This document shows positions 39,722-48,780 of a stretch of 64,000 nt of DNA, one piece after another. This DNA is from Planctomycetaceae bacterium. GTDB taxonomy: Bacteria > Planctomycetota > Planctomycetia > Planctomycetales > Planctomycetaceae. A program made the translations under genes and the position numbers. Numbering within the stretch: position 1 is the first letter of the stretch; each line of letters opens with the position of its first letter. The stretch lies in NCBI GenBank assembly GCA_002726205.1, contig PBSL01000068.1, positions 84,707-148,706 of the forward strand. Reading direction: 5' to 3'. Under the pieces are notes generated by a model. It was given only the letters and a program-made list of their open reading frames with translations. It was not told the origin of the DNA and made no database searches.

Positions 39722-40618
39722 ATGACGATCTTCAGGACTGCGGTGAAGGGCCGATCCGAAACCCGCTGGTTGGGGATTCTGCTGGGACTCTTCCTGGCGG
39801 TCGGGGTCGTCGAGTACGTGGCGGCGGCCGAGCGGCAAAAGCCCGCGCGGGTGCTGATGGTGACCCAGAGCAAGGGATTCCGTCATGGGTCGGTCAACCG
39901 TCGCCAGAAGAAGCTCTCGCCCTCGGAAATTGCCATGACGCAACTGGGCCAGCAGACCGGCCTGTTTCGGGTTGATTGTACCCAGGACTGTGCCGCGGAT
40001 TTCACGGCCGAGAACCTGAAGAACTATCAGATCGTGATGTTCTACACGACCGGCGTGCTGCCGATCAGCGACAAGGACCGTGACCACTTCATCAACAAGT
40101 GGTTGAAGACCAAGGGCCACGGTTACATCGGGTTTCACTCGGCGACCGACACCTACCGGACCAAGGATCCCAAGCACCGTTGGTACCAGGAACTCTCCGG
40201 TGGCACGTTCAACGGCCATCCCTGGAACGCTCGTAACACGGTCACGATCACCGTGCACGACACGTCTCACCCGGCGATGAAGCCCTTTGGCAAGGAGTTC
40301 CGGTTCACCGACGAGATTTACCAGTACGTCAACTGGGTGCCGAAGAACGTGCACGTGTTGATGAGTCTGAACATGGCCAAGTGCAATCCGAAACAGCCCT
40401 ACCACGTTCCGGTGGCCTGGTGTCGCAACTGGGGCCAGGGAAAGATCTACTACAACAATCTGGGCCACAACGAGAAGACCTGGACGAACCCGGTCTTCTT
40501 GAAATCGACAACTGCCGCGGTTCGTTGGGTCTTGAACCTCGAGAAGGGTGACGCGACGCCCAATCCCGGGGTTTCGGCGGCCGAAGAGAAGAAAGCCAAG
40601 GCGGCGGCAGCGAAATAG
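39722..40618 (+). CDS. Exported ThuA domain protein
   Basis: 298-aa protein with an N-terminal signal sequence (about 15-37) and a ThuA-type class I glutamine-amidotransferase-like fold: 'ARVLMVTQSKGFRHGSV', 'IVMFYTTGVLPISD', 'GYIGFHSATDTYR', 'WYQELSGGTFNGHPW', 'FTDEIYQYVNW', 'VPVAWCRNWGQGKIYYNNLGHNEKTW'. ThuA proteins are abundant in planctomycetes, often exported, and are linked to sugar utilisation; the catalytic Cys of amidotransferases is absent. A Lys/Ala-rich C-terminal tail ends the protein. Likely substrate a carbohydrate; not assignable. Confidence 0.92.
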   Translation: MTIFRTAVKGRSETRWLGILLGLFLAVGVVEYVAAAERQKPARVLMVTQSKGFRHGSVNRRQKKLSPSEIAMTQLGQQTGLFRVDCTQDCAADFTAENLKNYQIVMFYTTGVLPISDKDRDHFINKWLKTKGHGYIGFHSATDTYRTKDPKHRWYQELSGGTFNGHPWNARNTVTITVHDTSHPAMKPFGKEFRFTDEIYQYVNWVPKNVHVLMSLNMAKCNPKQPYHVPVAWCRNWGQGKIYYNNLGHNEKTWTNPVFLKSTTAAVRWVLNLEKGDATPNPGVSAAEEKKAKAAAAK

Positions 40619-40654
40619 CCGGTTTCCGGCGAAGCCATCACCACACTCGACCTT

Positions 40655-40675
40655 GCCGGCGGCACCGTTGCCGGC
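40655..40675. terminator. Hairpin between convergent thuA-like and M24 genes
   Basis: GCCGGC (40655-40660) and GCCGGC (40670-40675) form a 6-bp GC-only stem with a 9-nt loop, in the 75-nt gap between converging genes. There is no T-run, so it may aid factor-dependent termination in both directions rather than act as a classic intrinsic terminator. Confidence 0.3.
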
Positions 40676-40693
40676 CCGGGTGATCGTGGAAGG

Positions 40694-41896
40694 TCAGGCG
40701 TTGGCCAGGAGCGGTACGATCGACTCCTGGCAGGGGCCGCCGGTGACGTGGACCGTGCCGTCGTTGTCGACGAACACGTTGACCTCGCTGCGAACTCCGA
40801 ACTCGGGCAGGTAGATCCCCGGCTCGATCGAAAAACACGTGTTTCGCATCACGCGACGAAGTTCGTGGGTTTCCAGGTTGTCCATGTTGGCGCCGTTGCC
40901 GTGGACCTCCTGGCCGATACTGTGACCGGTACGGTGGATGAAGGCGTCGCCGTAACCGGCCGCCTCGATGACCTCGCGACAGGCCTGGTCAACTTCCCAG
41001 CCGGCCAGCAGTCGGTCGGCTGCAAAAGCCTCGCTGACACAGGCAATCGCAGCGTCGCGTGCCGCTGCCACGACGGTGAACACCTCGGCGAATCGTTCGG
41101 GGACACTCGTACCGACAAAACCCATCCGGGTCAGGTCGCTGTAGACGCTGTGCGGCCGGTCCAGCTTGCACCACTGGTCAATCAGCACCAGGTCCCCCTC
41201 GCGGATCGCCGTGTTTTCTCCGGTGCCGGTCTCGTAATGAGGATCGCCGGAATGTGGGCCGACGCCGACGATTGGCGGATGGTAGGTGGTGGCATCGTGA
41301 GCGTTGAAGTGATCGACAATCAGCTGCTGGATTGCCAGCTCCTCGACCTCCCCCTGCTCACGGACCGCGTCGGCGATTGCCTGCCACGCCAGGGCAAAGG
41401 CCGATGTCGTGATCGTCTCCGCTTCGCGGTGCATCTCCCACTGCTGGGGACTCCAGGTCGCCTCGAAGCGTTGCACCAGGTCGCCCGACGAGACGAGTGT
41501 GCATCCGGACTCGCGGACCAGTTCGATCGTTCCCGCGTCGATTCTCGAGATGTAGGGATTTCCGGCCCGCGACGCGTACTCGCTGGCAACGGTGCCCAGG
41601 CCTTCGAGCAACGTGGACAGGCCGGCTTCGAATTCCTGCCAGGACAGGTAGACCTGCGTGTCGCCGGGGACGTTGTCCAGTGCGGCGGTTTCGATGCGAT
41701 GGACGAGTTTTCGTGGAGGCCCTTCGGCCGGGATGCAGCAGGCCCAGCGGCGAGAGCCGGGCGGCTGGTCCTCGAGTCCCAGGACCCGCCGCGCCAACAC
41801 GTTGCTGTTGCGGAAGTCGTAGAGCAGCCAGCCGTCGAGCTGAAACTCGCGAAGAGCTGCCTGGATGGGGGTCGGGTCGAACATGGTGTGACGCAT
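40694..41896 (-). CDS. M24 family metallopeptidase (Xaa-Pro aminopeptidase-like)
   Basis: 400-aa 'pita-bread' metallopeptidase. The N-terminal creatinase-like domain spans about 1-150. The dinuclear metal ligands are all visible in the C-terminal domain: Asp in 'LVLIDQWCKL', Asp in 'VYSDLTRMGF', His in 'IHRTGHSIGQEVHG', Glu in 'CFSIEPGIYLPEF' and Glu in 'VRSEVNVFV'. It would remove N-terminal residues preceding proline from peptides. An in-frame ATG four codons in (41884) is an alternative start. It lies 30 nt downstream of the exported CxxC gene on the same strand. Confidence 0.92.
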   Translation of the reverse strand: MRHTMFDPTPIQAALREFQLDGWLLYDFRNSNVLARRVLGLEDQPPGSRRWACCIPAEGPPRKLVHRIETAALDNVPGDTQVYLSWQEFEAGLSTLLEGLGTVASEYASRAGNPYISRIDAGTIELVRESGCTLVSSGDLVQRFEATWSPQQWEMHREAETITTSAFALAWQAIADAVREQGEVEELAIQQLIVDHFNAHDATTYHPPIVGVGPHSGDPHYETGTGENTAIREGDLVLIDQWCKLDRPHSVYSDLTRMGFVGTSVPERFAEVFTVVAAARDAAIACVSEAFAADRLLAGWEVDQACREVIEAAGYGDAFIHRTGHSIGQEVHGNGANMDNLETHELRRVMRNTCFSIEPGIYLPEFGVRSEVNVFVDNDGTVHVTGGPCQESIVPLLANA

Positions 41897-41926
41897 CGTC
41901 GGCCGAGGGCATGAACCGTCGAGGGG

Positions 41927-43189
41927 CTACTTCAGGAAAAAGAACCGCTCGGCGTCACGGACGGTCTTGGGATCTTTTTTCCTCAACGTGGCCAGGTGGA
42001 CCTGTCCGGCCTGGGCGTGCTTGGGCAGGCCCGCGGCGGGGGCGTCCTTGGGAGTCCCCTTGGGGACGTCCTTGGTGCTGACGAGCATGTAGCGGACGAT
42101 GGCCCGCTTGATTGCCGGGACGTTGTAGTCCTTCGCATCGTACATGGCCATCAGCCGGTCCTGGATGCTCCAGTCCTTCCAACGGGCCAGGTCGGCAATC
42201 ACCAGGTCGGCCAACTCGGGACGTTCCAGCAGGATTCTCATCGACTGCCGCAGCCGCTCTTTCGCGATTCGGCTGTCGCCGTAGGTCCACATGAACCGCA
42301 GCGCCTGCATCGAGGCGTAGGTTTCGCTGAAGGGGACGAGTTTCTTGCGACCCTTCTTGTCGGTGAGCACCTTGCCGTTCTCGTCGACGAGGTACTGGTT
42401 CTTCAGCTTCAACTGGTCGATCAGTGGCAGGCCCTTCTCGCCGGTCAGCAACAGGTAACCGGAGATCACACCATCGATGCCCAGTCGGAATTCTTCGGTC
42501 GGCGAGGAGATCAACTTTCGCATCAATGCGGCGTCGGTCTCGTTACCGGCGAGACCCATCAGCAGCCCGTAGAGGCCGGTGCGGGTGGGAGGCGTGTTGG
42601 AGCTGGTGATCCAGCGGAGGACCTTCTTGCGAGGGATCAACTTGCGGACGGCCGAGATGTCCTTGTAGGGGGCGTTGGCAAACTCGGCGTAGGCGTCATC
42701 GGCGATCTGGCGGTCGGGGAATTCCAGGAACCGCATGAAGTAGGCCAGCCGTTTTGCGGCGGGAGCCTCGGGCGAGGGGGCCTGGACGATGTACTGATAA
42801 CTGGTCTCGGTGATCGGCAGCGGGCTGCCCCACTCGACCTTGGTGGCCTTGCTTCCCAGCAGCAGGAACAGGTCGCCCTTCTTTCCGGAACGAAACCGTG
42901 AAAGCGATACCCGGTCCCCGGTCTTGACCGCTCCGCGAGCGTTGCGCACGACCTGGCGGATCTCGTAGGTCGTCTTTGACGGCAGTCGCTTTCCGTCCTG
43001 CTCACGGGCCTTTTTCGCATCGACCCACATCACCAGTGCGGCGGCGTCGGCCTGGGAGAGTTGTTCGGCAAGCGTCAGGGAGGGCGCCGAGCAGAACGGG
43101 CAGTTGGCCTCGGCAACCGCCGTCGGTCCCGGATGGATCAGCAGCCCCGCCAACAGGATCGCGGAAAGGGGGATTCGTTTCAGTGACAT
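41927..43189 (-). CDS. Exported protein with N-terminal CxxC motif, function unknown
   Basis: 420-aa protein with GGGAGAA upstream of the ATG at 43189. A signal peptide (about 1-26) is followed at once by 'ANCPFCSAPSLTLAEQL', a CPFC (CxxC) motif, then a region resembling an OB-like beta domain ('YEIRQVVRNARGAVKTGDRVSL') and a long helical, HEAT-like region (about 150-400). A Pro/Lys/Ala-rich segment precedes the C-terminus. No family assigned. Its position just after two DUF3299 genes and an FtsX-type ABC transporter suggests a shared envelope function, possibly metal or redox related because of the cysteines. Confidence 0.75.
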   Translation of the reverse strand: MSLKRIPLSAILLAGLLIHPGPTAVAEANCPFCSAPSLTLAEQLSQADAAALVMWVDAKKAREQDGKRLPSKTTYEIRQVVRNARGAVKTGDRVSLSRFRSGKKGDLFLLLGSKATKVEWGSPLPITETSYQYIVQAPSPEAPAAKRLAYFMRFLEFPDRQIADDAYAEFANAPYKDISAVRKLIPRKKVLRWITSSNTPPTRTGLYGLLMGLAGNETDAALMRKLISSPTEEFRLGIDGVISGYLLLTGEKGLPLIDQLKLKNQYLVDENGKVLTDKKGRKKLVPFSETYASMQALRFMWTYGDSRIAKERLRQSMRILLERPELADLVIADLARWKDWSIQDRLMAMYDAKDYNVPAIKRAIVRYMLVSTKDVPKGTPKDAPAAGLPKHAQAGQVHLATLRKKDPKTVRDAERFFFLK

Positions 43190-43214
43190 CGCACCATTCT
43201 CCCGTGTGATTCGA

Positions 43215-43943
43215 TCAGCGATCGATGACAATCGCATCGTCCAGGCTGTACAGCAGTTTACCGTCTTCCACCTTCCCGGCGATATGGAACCGCCCCACAA
43301 CATCGAAGGGGCGGTTCTGGATGTAGGCCGAGGTTTCTCCATCTCGCATCGCAACACGAACAAGGTCATAGATCTTCGGGTTCCGTCCGAAACAACAGAT
43401 CTGGTTGTCTCGCGCCAGCACGAACGCACTGACGGGGTCCTGGAAGGTCGGGTACATGAAACCACGGACCCGGATTCGTTTGCCGTCGAGTTGCTTGAGC
43501 CAGTCGGGCATGTGCTTCGAAGCGTCGTCGGGCACCGGGTCCATGTTCAGGACCTTCAGCAGATCGAAGTCATCGAAACTGATCCGCCAGGCCTCCGCCG
43601 GCCCCTCGACCTTGAACGCGCGTTGCTTGACCAGCAGCTTGATTTTTCTGGGGACGGGATCGGCCGGTGTGGCCACCGCTGGTTTTGGCTCGGGCTCGGG
43701 CTCGGTGGTCGGCAAACCGGTTGTCTTGGCCGTGCTTCCCGCCGCCGGGTCGACGCCAGCGACGGGGCTGTCTTTGGTCGTGGTATTTTCCGGCGATTTC
43801 AAGACCGGTCGCACGTCGGCCTGGGTCACTTCGCGGTAGCCGTCATCGCCCGCTTGCCGGCAAGCCGATCCGGCAATTCCGCAGCAGACGGTCAACAGCA
43901 GCCAGGCACGGCAGTGAACCGGTGGTGACGAGGGCGTCGGCAT
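43215..43943 (-). CDS. DUF3299 lipoprotein
   Basis: 242-aa predicted lipoprotein: signal ending in lipobox IAGSAC (Cys about residue 28). A Thr/Pro-rich linker (about 40-95) leads to a DUF3299 domain with 'LDGKRIRVRGFMYPTF' and the twin-Cys motif 'DNQICCFGRNPK', followed by the strand-rich end 'VVGRFHIAGKVEDGKLLYSLDDAIVI'. The ATG at 43943 overlaps the stop of the next upstream DUF3299 gene by one base. DUF3299 proteins have no established activity; the CC motif suggests metal or redox chemistry. Confidence 0.85.
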   Translation of the reverse strand: MPTPSSPPVHCRAWLLLTVCCGIAGSACRQAGDDGYREVTQADVRPVLKSPENTTTKDSPVAGVDPAAGSTAKTTGLPTTEPEPEPKPAVATPADPVPRKIKLLVKQRAFKVEGPAEAWRISFDDFDLLKVLNMDPVPDDASKHMPDWLKQLDGKRIRVRGFMYPTFQDPVSAFVLARDNQICCFGRNPKIYDLVRVAMRDGETSAYIQNRPFDVVGRFHIAGKVEDGKLLYSLDDAIVIDR

Positions 43944-44674
43944 CAGAAGTTCACCTTGGCGGGCCTGCAGATTTCTGCATCGATCCGGTAGATCGGCTTG
44001 AACTGCAGGTTGGTCCGCGGAGAGGGATTGGCCGCGCGGAAGATCCCGGCGACGCCCGTCAGTCCCAGTTCGAGATCGACGGACTCGCCAGGTTCGAGGT
44101 AGACCTCGACCATGTCCGACTGGTTGGGCTGGCGACCGAAACAGCACTGCTGGTTGTCCTTGACGAGTACGAAATTCGTCAAGCCGACGCGTTGCTTGCC
44201 ACGGTACATGTAGCCCTTCAGGAAGATCTTCTTGCCATTGAGTGACTGGATGTCCGGATGCAGCGACTGTTGTTGGCCGATTTCCTTCTGGGAGATTCCA
44301 GTGGTGAAGTTGATGACCTTGTAGCCCTCGGGCACCTCGTTGACCAGCAACATGATCACGACCACGACGTTGATCAGCGCGGCGGTTCCCGCCAGGCCAA
44401 TGGCCGTGGTGGCAAGCTTGGCCCCGGCGAAAGCATCGGGTGCGCGGCGGATCTTCCTGAAACTGAACAGGCCGAGGATGCCCGCCAGCAGGCAGATCAG
44501 CGTCCAGAACGTGATCGCTGCAGAGCTGATGCCCAGCGAGAAGAGCATGATCGGTCCGACAAACGCGACGACGCCCAGCACGACCGCTACCGGGGCCGAT
44601 GTCAGAATCGGCCGGTAAACGAACTTTCCGGGTGACGACGAGGAGTCCGGTGATGTCTGGAGTGTCTGTGCCAT
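43943..44674 (-). CDS. DUF3299-like membrane protein
   Basis: 243-aa protein with AGGA 9 nt upstream of the ATG at 44674. Three hydrophobic helices (about 28-47, 50-70, 90-112) are followed by a C-terminal beta domain similar to the neighbouring lipoprotein: 'LNGKKIFLKGYMYRGKQ' and 'VKDNQQCCFGRQPNQSDMVEVYL'. The repeated DNQxCCFGRxP signature indicates the two genes arose by duplication or share a fold. It sits 40 nt downstream of the FtsX-type permease gene. Confidence 0.82.
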   Translation of the reverse strand: MAQTLQTSPDSSSSPGKFVYRPILTSAPVAVVLGVVAFVGPIMLFSLGISSAAITFWTLICLLAGILGLFSFRKIRRAPDAFAGAKLATTAIGLAGTAALINVVVVIMLLVNEVPEGYKVINFTTGISQKEIGQQQSLHPDIQSLNGKKIFLKGYMYRGKQRVGLTNFVLVKDNQQCCFGRQPNQSDMVEVYLEPGESVDLELGLTGVAGIFRAANPSPRTNLQFKPIYRIDAEICRPAKVNF

Positions 44675-44714
44675 GAGAGAGTCCTGCAGAATCCTCATTC
44701 TATCATGTTCGGAA

Positions 44715-46073
44715 TCAGTCGCTCAATGTCCGTGCCACGTCGGTGCGGTAGGCCGTCATGCCGGGGACGAAACCGACCAGCGACGCCAGCGTGATCAGCA
44801 CCGGCAGCAGGACCAGTTCGCCCCACGAGAAGGTCCACGGGTTGATCACCAGCCCGTAGCCGGCGATCGTCGGTGCGGCGATCAGGACCAGGGTGTGAGC
44901 GAGCAGGAAGCCCAGCACTCCACCGGTGACGCACAGTACGGTTGACTCGGCCAGGATCACACAGAGCACGGTTTGGCGGCGAGCCCCGAGTGCCCGCATG
45001 ATCGCGATTTCCTTTTTTCGGTCGGCCATCGAGTTGTAGATGCTGACGAAGATGCCGATTCCCGAAACGGCGATGATCAGCGAGGTCAGAACCACGATCA
45101 GCGTGCGGATCGGGCCGACGAGATTCTGCATCAGACGGTCGATCTGGGTGAGCGGCTTGACCGCCTGGGCCTGGACCCCCTCGTTGAGCCGGCTCCGCAG
45201 TCGGCTTTCGGCCAGCACCTGTTCGCCCACCTCGTTGCCCTTCATGTTGACCAGGATCGCGGTGACCTCTTTTTGTGCCTCCGGCACCGGTCCGTGGCCG
45301 GAGGCCTCTTCGCGGGCAAACGCCTTTGCCGAGTCCTGGCTGATGTTGCCGAAGAACTTCCGTTCGCGTTCGAGAGCTTCCTCGAGGGGCTTTTCGTGCC
45401 CCGAGATCATGTAGAACCCCTCGATGTGGACGAAGACGGTGCGGTCGTTGGGCGTGCCGGTCGCGTCGAGTACTCCCGTGACGGTGAACTCCTCGTCGTG
45501 GACGTGCCCGTCGGAGCCGCCATGAACGAGCTTGAGTCTGCTGCCGACGTCCCAGCCGTTGCGGTCGGCGACGGTGGCACCGATGGCCGCATCGAACGGG
45601 TTGCGAATCAGGCCCTCGCCGGTGTGCTGCCCGTCGCGGCTGCGGGTGCGAATGCGGAATTTCCTGGCCGTGCCGTCGGCTTCGTACATATAGGGCAGCG
45701 TGAAATACTCGGGCGTGGTCCCCAGGATCGGGAAACCGCCTTGCTGGGTCACGTCACCCATTGTCAGCGGCACCGCGTCTCGGATTCTCGTGGACTTGTC
45801 TTCGATCAGTTCCCGGTAGAAGCGGTACGGTAGCGGCTCACCGGCAACACCAAGGCGATAAACGCTGGTGAGAACGAGTTCCAGCTCGCTGCCCTTGGGA
45901 CCGATGATCAGGTCGTAGCCGGTGGCGGTCTGCTTGAACATCCGCTCGACCATGCCGTTGGCGACCAGGACGATCACCATCAGCATCACGCCCAGTGCCA
46001 CCGACAGCGATGTCAGGCTGCTGGCCACCGCCCGTTGACGGACGCTCTTGATCGCGATGGCGAAGAGGTTCAC
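44715..46073 (-). CDS. FtsX/MacB-type ABC transporter permease
   Basis: 452-aa permease of the MacB/LolCE (type VII) class. Membrane helices lie at about 20-42, 325-350, 372-395 and 415-440, with a large extracytoplasmic MacB_PCD domain between the first two (about 50-310). The FtsX signature 'IYNSMADRKKEIAIMRALGA' occurs at about 348-367. These mechanotransmission transporters move lipoproteins or peptides or activate enzymes across the envelope; the partner ATPase gene overlaps by 4 nt. Confidence 0.92.
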   Translation of the reverse strand: MNLFAIAIKSVRQRAVASSLTSLSVALGVMLMVIVLVANGMVERMFKQTATGYDLIIGPKGSELELVLTSVYRLGVAGEPLPYRFYRELIEDKSTRIRDAVPLTMGDVTQQGGFPILGTTPEYFTLPYMYEADGTARKFRIRTRSRDGQHTGEGLIRNPFDAAIGATVADRNGWDVGSRLKLVHGGSDGHVHDEEFTVTGVLDATGTPNDRTVFVHIEGFYMISGHEKPLEEALERERKFFGNISQDSAKAFAREEASGHGPVPEAQKEVTAILVNMKGNEVGEQVLAESRLRSRLNEGVQAQAVKPLTQIDRLMQNLVGPIRTLIVVLTSLIIAVSGIGIFVSIYNSMADRKKEIAIMRALGARRQTVLCVILAESTVLCVTGGVLGFLLAHTLVLIAAPTIAGYGLVINPWTFSWGELVLLPVLITLASLVGFVPGMTAYRTDVARTLSD

Positions 46074-46750
46074 GGGGCCTCCCCGCTGGCGGGCCGGTTG
46101 AAACTGTCGAGCGGTTCGATGCGATCGAACTGGCCGGCGACGTCGGTCGAGTGTGTCACCAACAGCAGGGCGACGTTGTTTTCCGAACAGGTGTTGCGAA
46201 GCAGTTCGAGGATGTTCTGCTGGTTAGCGACATCGACATTGGCGGTTGGTTCATCGGCAAGCAGCAACGAGGGCTGGTTGGCCAGGGCCCGGGCGACGGC
46301 AACCCGCTGTTGCTCGCCGACGGAGAGTTGCCCGGGTCGATGGTCGAGGCGGTGAGCGAGGTCGACCCGCTTGAGCAGTTCGACGCCGCGGCTGCGGTCG
46401 GCACGGGTGCCGGAAAAACTCATCCCCAACAGGACGTTTTCCAACGCGGTGAAAGCCGAGAGCAGGTTGAAGGTCTGAAAGACAAACCCGATCCGTTCGG
46501 CACGGAACCGGTCACGGACCGGTTCCGGCATCGCGGTCAGGTCGTTGTCGTCGACAGTCACCCGTCCCTCGTCGGGCAGGGTGATGCCGGCGATCACGTT
46601 CAGCAGGGTGGTCTTGCCGCCGCCGCTGGCACCGACCAGTACACTCTGCTCGCCTCGATCGAGAGCAAACCGCTCGATGGCCAGAACCGGCAGCGGACGG
46701 CCATCGGGCTCGCGATAGTTCTTCCGGATGTTCTCGAGCAAGAGCGACAT
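46070..46750 (-). CDS. MacB/LolD-type ABC transporter ATPase
   Basis: 226-aa ATPase of the LolD/MacB group: Walker A 'GASGGGKTT' (about 41-49), Q-loop 'FVFQTFNLLSAFTALENV', signature 'LSVGEQQRVAVARAL', Walker B 'LLLADEPTANVD' and switch 'LLVTHST'. It is the first gene of a likely six-gene minus-strand run (46750 to 40694): ATPase, permease, two DUF3299 proteins, CxxC exported protein, M24 peptidase, with gaps of at most about 40 nt. Confidence 0.94.
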   Translation of the reverse strand: MSLLLENIRKNYREPDGRPLPVLAIERFALDRGEQSVLVGASGGGKTTLLNVIAGITLPDEGRVTVDDNDLTAMPEPVRDRFRAERIGFVFQTFNLLSAFTALENVLLGMSFSGTRADRSRGVELLKRVDLAHRLDHRPGQLSVGEQQRVAVARALANQPSLLLADEPTANVDVANQQNILELLRNTCSENNVALLLVTHSTDVAGQFDRIEPLDSFNRPASGEAP

Positions 46751-46843
46751 GGTTGGCCGGTTCAGGTTGACGAGCTGGCGTTACGCTTGAGAGTAGTCAA
46801 TCACCCATTATTACGCCAAATCGACATTTCAGCGTGGGTGAGA

Positions 46844-48586
46844 TCAGTCGAGTTCATCGACCTTCCAGTCGATCAGTTTCAGCTCGACGCTCTCACGACC
46901 CTTCCAGCGATTGATCATCGGCTCAAAGCAGATCGCCAGGGGCCGGGTTGTCGTCCGCAGCGGTTCGGCCCATTCTCCCCGTCCAAACGCGACCGCCCGC
47001 AACGGCCGGCCGTTGGTTTTCAGGGCCAACGACAGGTGCCGGTCGCCTTCCCCCATGGTCCGGGGATCGCCGGCCAGTTCCACGTCGCTGGCGGCAAACC
47101 GGGGTCGTGGATTGGCCTGGCCGAAGGGGCCGAGCGTGTCGAGGGCGGTGACGGCCTTGTGGGTCACGTCGGCAAGCCGGACCTCGGCATCGATCTTCAA
47201 CTCACGGTCCTCTTCGGTCACGACGTGGTTTTCCGCAACGTACCCGGCAAATGCCTCGCGAAATGCTTCCACCTTCTCCGACCTGATCGTCAGGCCCGCG
47301 GCCGCGTGATGCCCACCGAAACCTTCCAGGTGCTCGGCACAGGCGGCGACTCCCGAGTAGAGGTCGAAGCCGGCAAACGATCGCCCCGATCCCTTGCCGG
47401 TGCCTTCCATCACCGAGAGCGCCAGCAGGATGACCGGTTTTCCGAATTCTTCGACCACGCGATTGGCAACGATCCCGATCACTCCCGGATGCCAGTCCTT
47501 GCTTGCCAGGACCAGCGCCGCGGCATCCTGCCATTCGCTGTGCTCGGCCACCTGCTTCTTGGCCTGCTTGAAGATCTGGGTTTCAAGGCTGCGGCGATCC
47601 TTGTTGAGCTTGTCGAGGTGGGTGGCCAGTTGACGGGCCTTCTGCGGATCCGAGGTGGTCAGCAACTCGACGGCCAGGCGGGCCTGTTGCAGTCGCCCGG
47701 CGGCGTTGATGCGGGGGCCGACACCAAAGGCGATGTCCTCGGCCTGTAGCGGACCCTCCGACCCGGACACCTCCAGCAGCGCCTTGAGGCCGACACTGGC
47801 ACGTTCGTGCAGTCCTTGCAGGCCGTAACTGACCAGCACGCGGTTTTCTCCCAGCAGCGGCATCACGTCGGAGATCGTGCCGATCGCGGCCAGGCCGATT
47901 GCCGACAACAGGAATTCCCTCATCTGCGGCGACGCCCTGCGGCCGTCACCAAGTCGCTGGCAGACCGCCCAGGCCAGCTTGAAGGCGACCGCGGCTCCGC
48001 AGATGTCCCCGAAGGGATACTCGCTGCCGGGCAGGCGGGGATGCACCAGCACCGCGGCAGCGGGCAGTGTCTCACCAATGTTGTGATGATCGGTGATGAT
48101 CAATTCCATCCCCAGTTCGCCGGCCAACGTCGCCTCGGCCACGCTGGCGATCCCGCAGTCGACGGTGATCACCAGCCGCGACGCGTCTTCCTCGGCCATT
48201 TGCCGAATGGCACGCGGGTTGAGTCCATAACCATCGTTGATGCGGTCGGGGATCCTGTAGTCGACGCTGCCGCCGGCCAGGTTCAGGCAGTGCCACAGCA
48301 GGCTGGTACCGGTCACCCCGTCGACATCGTAGTCGCCGTAGATCGTGATTCGCCGGCCGTCGGCAATTGCGGCGACAATCCGGTCGGCCGCGTCGTCGAT
48401 GCCCGGGATCAGGGCCGGGTCATGCAGGTCCATCAACCGCGACCGCAGGAATTCACGAGCCGCTTCGATGTCGGTCACGCCGCGGGCGAGCAGGACCTGG
48501 GCGACCAGCCCGGGAACCTGGAGTTCTCGGGCCAGCCCCTTGACCGCGGGTTCGTCGTGGACTGCATAACGCCAGGTTCTGGCCAT
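46844..48586 (-). CDS. recJ: Single-stranded-DNA exonuclease RecJ
   Basis: 580-aa DHH-family 5'-3' ssDNA exonuclease used in mismatch and recombination repair. Motifs: 'ITIYGDYDVDGVTGTSLL' (motif I, DxD), 'LVITVDCGIASV' (II), 'ELIITDHHN' (III, DHH), 'GAAVAFKLAW', 'IAFGVGPRINAAGRL', and the DHHA1 motif 'GSGRSFAGFDLYSGVAACAEHLEGFGGHHAAAGL' (GGGHxxAAG-like). The C-terminal OB domain follows. ATG 48586 has AAGGAG upstream. Length is normal. Confidence 0.95.
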   Translation of the reverse strand: MARTWRYAVHDEPAVKGLARELQVPGLVAQVLLARGVTDIEAAREFLRSRLMDLHDPALIPGIDDAADRIVAAIADGRRITIYGDYDVDGVTGTSLLWHCLNLAGGSVDYRIPDRINDGYGLNPRAIRQMAEEDASRLVITVDCGIASVAEATLAGELGMELIITDHHNIGETLPAAAVLVHPRLPGSEYPFGDICGAAVAFKLAWAVCQRLGDGRRASPQMREFLLSAIGLAAIGTISDVMPLLGENRVLVSYGLQGLHERASVGLKALLEVSGSEGPLQAEDIAFGVGPRINAAGRLQQARLAVELLTTSDPQKARQLATHLDKLNKDRRSLETQIFKQAKKQVAEHSEWQDAAALVLASKDWHPGVIGIVANRVVEEFGKPVILLALSVMEGTGKGSGRSFAGFDLYSGVAACAEHLEGFGGHHAAAGLTIRSEKVEAFREAFAGYVAENHVVTEEDRELKIDAEVRLADVTHKAVTALDTLGPFGQANPRPRFAASDVELAGDPRTMGEGDRHLSLALKTNGRPLRAVAFGRGEWAEPLRTTTRPLAICFEPMINRWKGRESVELKLIDWKVDELD

Positions 48587-48706
48587 CACCAAGGCTCCTT
48601 CCTCACCGCGATTCGGCATCCAATCACAGGCCAGCGGGAGTGTCAAGCAGACGCGTCCCTTCCCCGCGCCCCGGCACTTCCGTACACTGAAACGTTCCTC
48701 TGCAGC

Positions 48707-48740
48707 GGCGCCGGGCCGTCTTGCCGGGGCCGTTTTTTTC
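48707..48740 (+). terminator. Intrinsic terminator/attenuator upstream of ilvN
   Basis: A hairpin with CGGC/GCCG outer and CCGG/CCGG inner stems (one G-G mismatch, 9-nt loop, 48707-48733) is followed by seven T residues (48734-48740). It faces ilvN and ends 40 nt before its ATG. No plus-strand gene precedes it (recJ is divergent), so it would act on the ilvN transcript itself or end a short leader RNA. A -10-like TACACT lies just upstream at 48684-48689, without a good -35. Confidence 0.6.
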
Positions 48741-48780
48741 CTGGATTGGCGTTTCGGATCGAGAGTCGAGAACCGGACCG

